This document shows, one piece after another, positions 43,122-43,918 of a stretch of DNA of 43,918 nt. Source of the stretch: Micrococcales bacterium (GTDB lineage Bacteria; Actinomycetota; Actinomycetes; Actinomycetales; Microbacteriaceae); assembly GCA_024641015.1 (NCBI GenBank), contig JAHEDU010000009.1, positions 1 to 43,918 on the forward strand, in the 5' to 3' direction. The stretch's first letter is position 1; the number at the start of each line of letters is the position of its first letter. The notes below the pieces were generated by a model that worked only from the letters and a program-made list of their open reading frames with translations, did not search any database and was not told the DNA's origin. The translations under genes were made by a program, and so were the position numbers.

Positions 43122-43157
43122 CGCACCAGACTACCGCCGCCCTGTTACCGTGGTTGC
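43122..43157. promoter_or_regulatory. Divergent leaderless promoter pair, purD / sterol-carrier-like gene
   Basis: Thirty-six bases separate the two GTG starts. TAGTCT (43133-43128, minus strand) is 6 bases before purD; TACCGT (43146-43151, plus strand) is 6 bases before the other gene. The layout is almost the same as between xth and pyrE. Confidence 0.6.
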
Positions 43158-43526
43158 GTGCCCCTTCCTCGCATCTCGGACTCAGACGGTCGCGCCGCGG
43201 TTCGCGCGTTCAGCGAGGACGGCGTTCGGGAACGACCGCTGACGGCGCTCGCGGTTCGCTGGATTTTGCAGGAGTTGTCACGCATCGCGCCCGGTAAGTC
43301 GGTCGAGGTCCGCGTGCCACCGTTTGGCGCGGTGCAGATTGTCGCGGGACCAGGTCACACGCGCGGCACACCGCCAAACGTGATTGAACTCAACGCCGAG
43401 ACGCTGGTCGCGCTGGCGGTCGGGGCGGAATCGTGGGACGCGGCCGTTGCCCGCGGAGTCGTTCTTGCGTCCGGGACCCGGGCGACCCTTGCCGACCTCG
43501 TCCCCCTTGCCGGGCTGTCAGAATAG
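43158..43526 (+). CDS. Small sterol-carrier-family-like protein
   Basis: A 122-residue cytosolic protein resembling the small sterol carrier family proteins often found beside purF in actinobacteria. The text VRERPLTALAVRWILQELSRIAPGKSVEVRVPPFGAVQIVAG (shown here in part: PGKSVEVRVPPFGAVQ) followed by NVIELNAETLVALAVG fits that family; the role is unknown, and no lipid-related gene is close. GTG 43158 is set by TACCGT exactly 6 bases upstream. Longer in-frame starts lie inside purD and are rejected. Confidence 0.7.
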   Translation: MPLPRISDSDGRAAVRAFSEDGVRERPLTALAVRWILQELSRIAPGKSVEVRVPPFGAVQIVAGPGHTRGTPPNVIELNAETLVALAVGAESWDAAVARGVVLASGTRATLADLVPLAGLSE

Positions 43527-43530
43527 ACAC

Positions 43531-43797
43531 ATGGCAAAGCAGAAAGTCACCGTGCGTCGCGCACCAAAGCTCGTTTCGTTCCTGGCGACCGGGTTCATCC
43601 TCGGAGTCGTCGTCGCGGCGTTCGTCAGCTTCGGAATGCCCACCGATCCCGCTGTCGGTGCTGGCGCCACCTTCGGGTTCTTCGCGATCATGTTTTCGCT
43701 TGTCGGAATGGGCGTCGGCGCGGTCGTCGGTTTGGTCATTGACCGTTCGACGAAGTCGCACCCCGCGACCGCTGAGGTCACGAAGACGAAGTCCTAA
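43531..43797 (+). CDS. Small two-helix membrane protein, unknown
   Basis: An 88-residue protein with a basic N-terminus (MAKQKVTVRRAPK), two hydrophobic helices (about residues 17-36 and 46-68) and a basic hydrophilic tail. Both ends should be cytoplasmic. It begins 4 bases after the preceding gene with no good Shine-Dalgarno, so translation probably depends on termination of that gene. Its TAA stop overlaps the purF stop in the tetramer CTAA. I recognise no family. Confidence 0.7.
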   Translation: MAKQKVTVRRAPKLVSFLATGFILGVVVAAFVSFGMPTDPAVGAGATFGFFAIMFSLVGMGVGAVVGLVIDRSTKSHPATAEVTKTKS

Positions 43798-43918
43798 GAG
43801 GACTGGTTCGCCTCGACCCAGCGCAGGTATTCGTCGCTGACGGTTCCGGTGACGTACTCGCCGTTGAAGCAGGACATTTCGAGGCGTTCGACGTTGCTGC
43901 CCTCGATGATCGCGGCTT
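43794..43918 (-). CDS. purF: Amidophosphoribosyltransferase, C-terminal end (rest outside window)
   Basis: Only the last ~40 codons are present, read on the minus strand and ending at TAG (43796-43794). The text reads RLEMSCFNGEYVTGTVS followed by DEYLRWVEANQSS, which matches the C-terminus of actinobacterial PurF, including the terminal Cys seen in iron-sulphur-type enzymes. The position near purD fits the first enzyme of purine synthesis. Confidence 0.8.
   Translation of the reverse strand, partial: AAIIEGSNVERLEMSCFNGEYVTGTVSDEYLRWVEANQSS

Noticed and set aside
42390-43157. N-terminal extension of the sterol-carrier-like protein through purD
   Set aside because: It is antisense to purD; TACCGT 6 bases before GTG 43158 gives a better start.

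Overview
The window looks like the chromosome of a high-GC Gram-positive actinobacterium, most likely a compact-genome member of the Microbacteriaceae. This placement is an inference from gene content: the dnaK-grpE-dnaJ-hspR operon with HspR-type operators, a crtB-crtI-crtYe-crtYf-crtEb carotenoid operon, two LAxTG sortase substrates, a CopD-CtaG fusion, and an actinobacterial-style purine cluster. GC content was not calculated and no database was searched. I see no phage, transposon, CRISPR array, tRNA or rRNA gene. Coding density is very high: no gap reaches 300 bases, and the longest, about 230 bases, lies upstream of dnaK.

Layout. 1-3838: the tail of a HisC-like aminotransferase, then the three genes of a branched-chain 2-oxoacid dehydrogenase complex (E1 alpha, E1 beta, E2; no E3). 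3878-5400: a small membrane protein, the cysteine-poor ribosomal protein cluster rpmB-rpmG-rpsN, and the nucleoid protein HU followed by a clear terminator. 5434-14220: a CopD-CtaG copper/cytochrome oxidase assembly protein, an unrecognised membrane-anchored protein, a PIF1-like helicase, a beta-helix surface protein with an LAATG sorting signal, a tandem pair of unassigned AMP-forming ligases, and a small unknown protein. 14324-21871: dCTP deaminase, an idi-nhaA pair, the divergent C50-type carotenoid operon, and an MFS/ATG22-like transporter. 21929-26580: the HspR heat-shock operon and a nitroreductase. 26589-32722: a second sortase substrate (LAETG), an AEC-family carrier, exodeoxyribonuclease III, pyrE with a septum-formation-family protein, a solitary DNA methyltransferase and a SpoU-type RNA methyltransferase. 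32755-35956: purA, a lipoprotein plus a secreted acidic Ser/Asn-rich protein, chorismate mutase and a YqaJ-like nuclease. 36012-43918: purL, purQ, purS, an SGNH hydrolase, a VOC protein, purC, purD, a sterol-carrier-like protein, a small membrane protein and the 3' end of purF.

How the genes work together. Four metabolic blocks stand out: branched-chain keto acid oxidation, carotenoid synthesis (IPP isomerase through to an elongated, cyclised C50 product), heat-shock control, and de novo purine synthesis (purF, D, S, Q, L, C and A here; no purN, M, E, K, H or B). Genes inside operons are nearly all joined by 1-4 base start/stop overlaps.

The most striking non-coding signal is a strict promoter grammar. 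At about sixteen starts a TANNNT -10 hexamer sits exactly 6 (sometimes 7) bases before an ATG or GTG with no Shine-Dalgarno, which predicts leaderless mRNAs. Several divergent pairs share or overlap their -10 elements; the idi/crt pair does so inside a perfect 10-4-10 inverted repeat. Eight of ten convergent gene pairs overlap at their stop codons, six of them by the same 4-base tetramer (TTAG, CTAG or CTAA).
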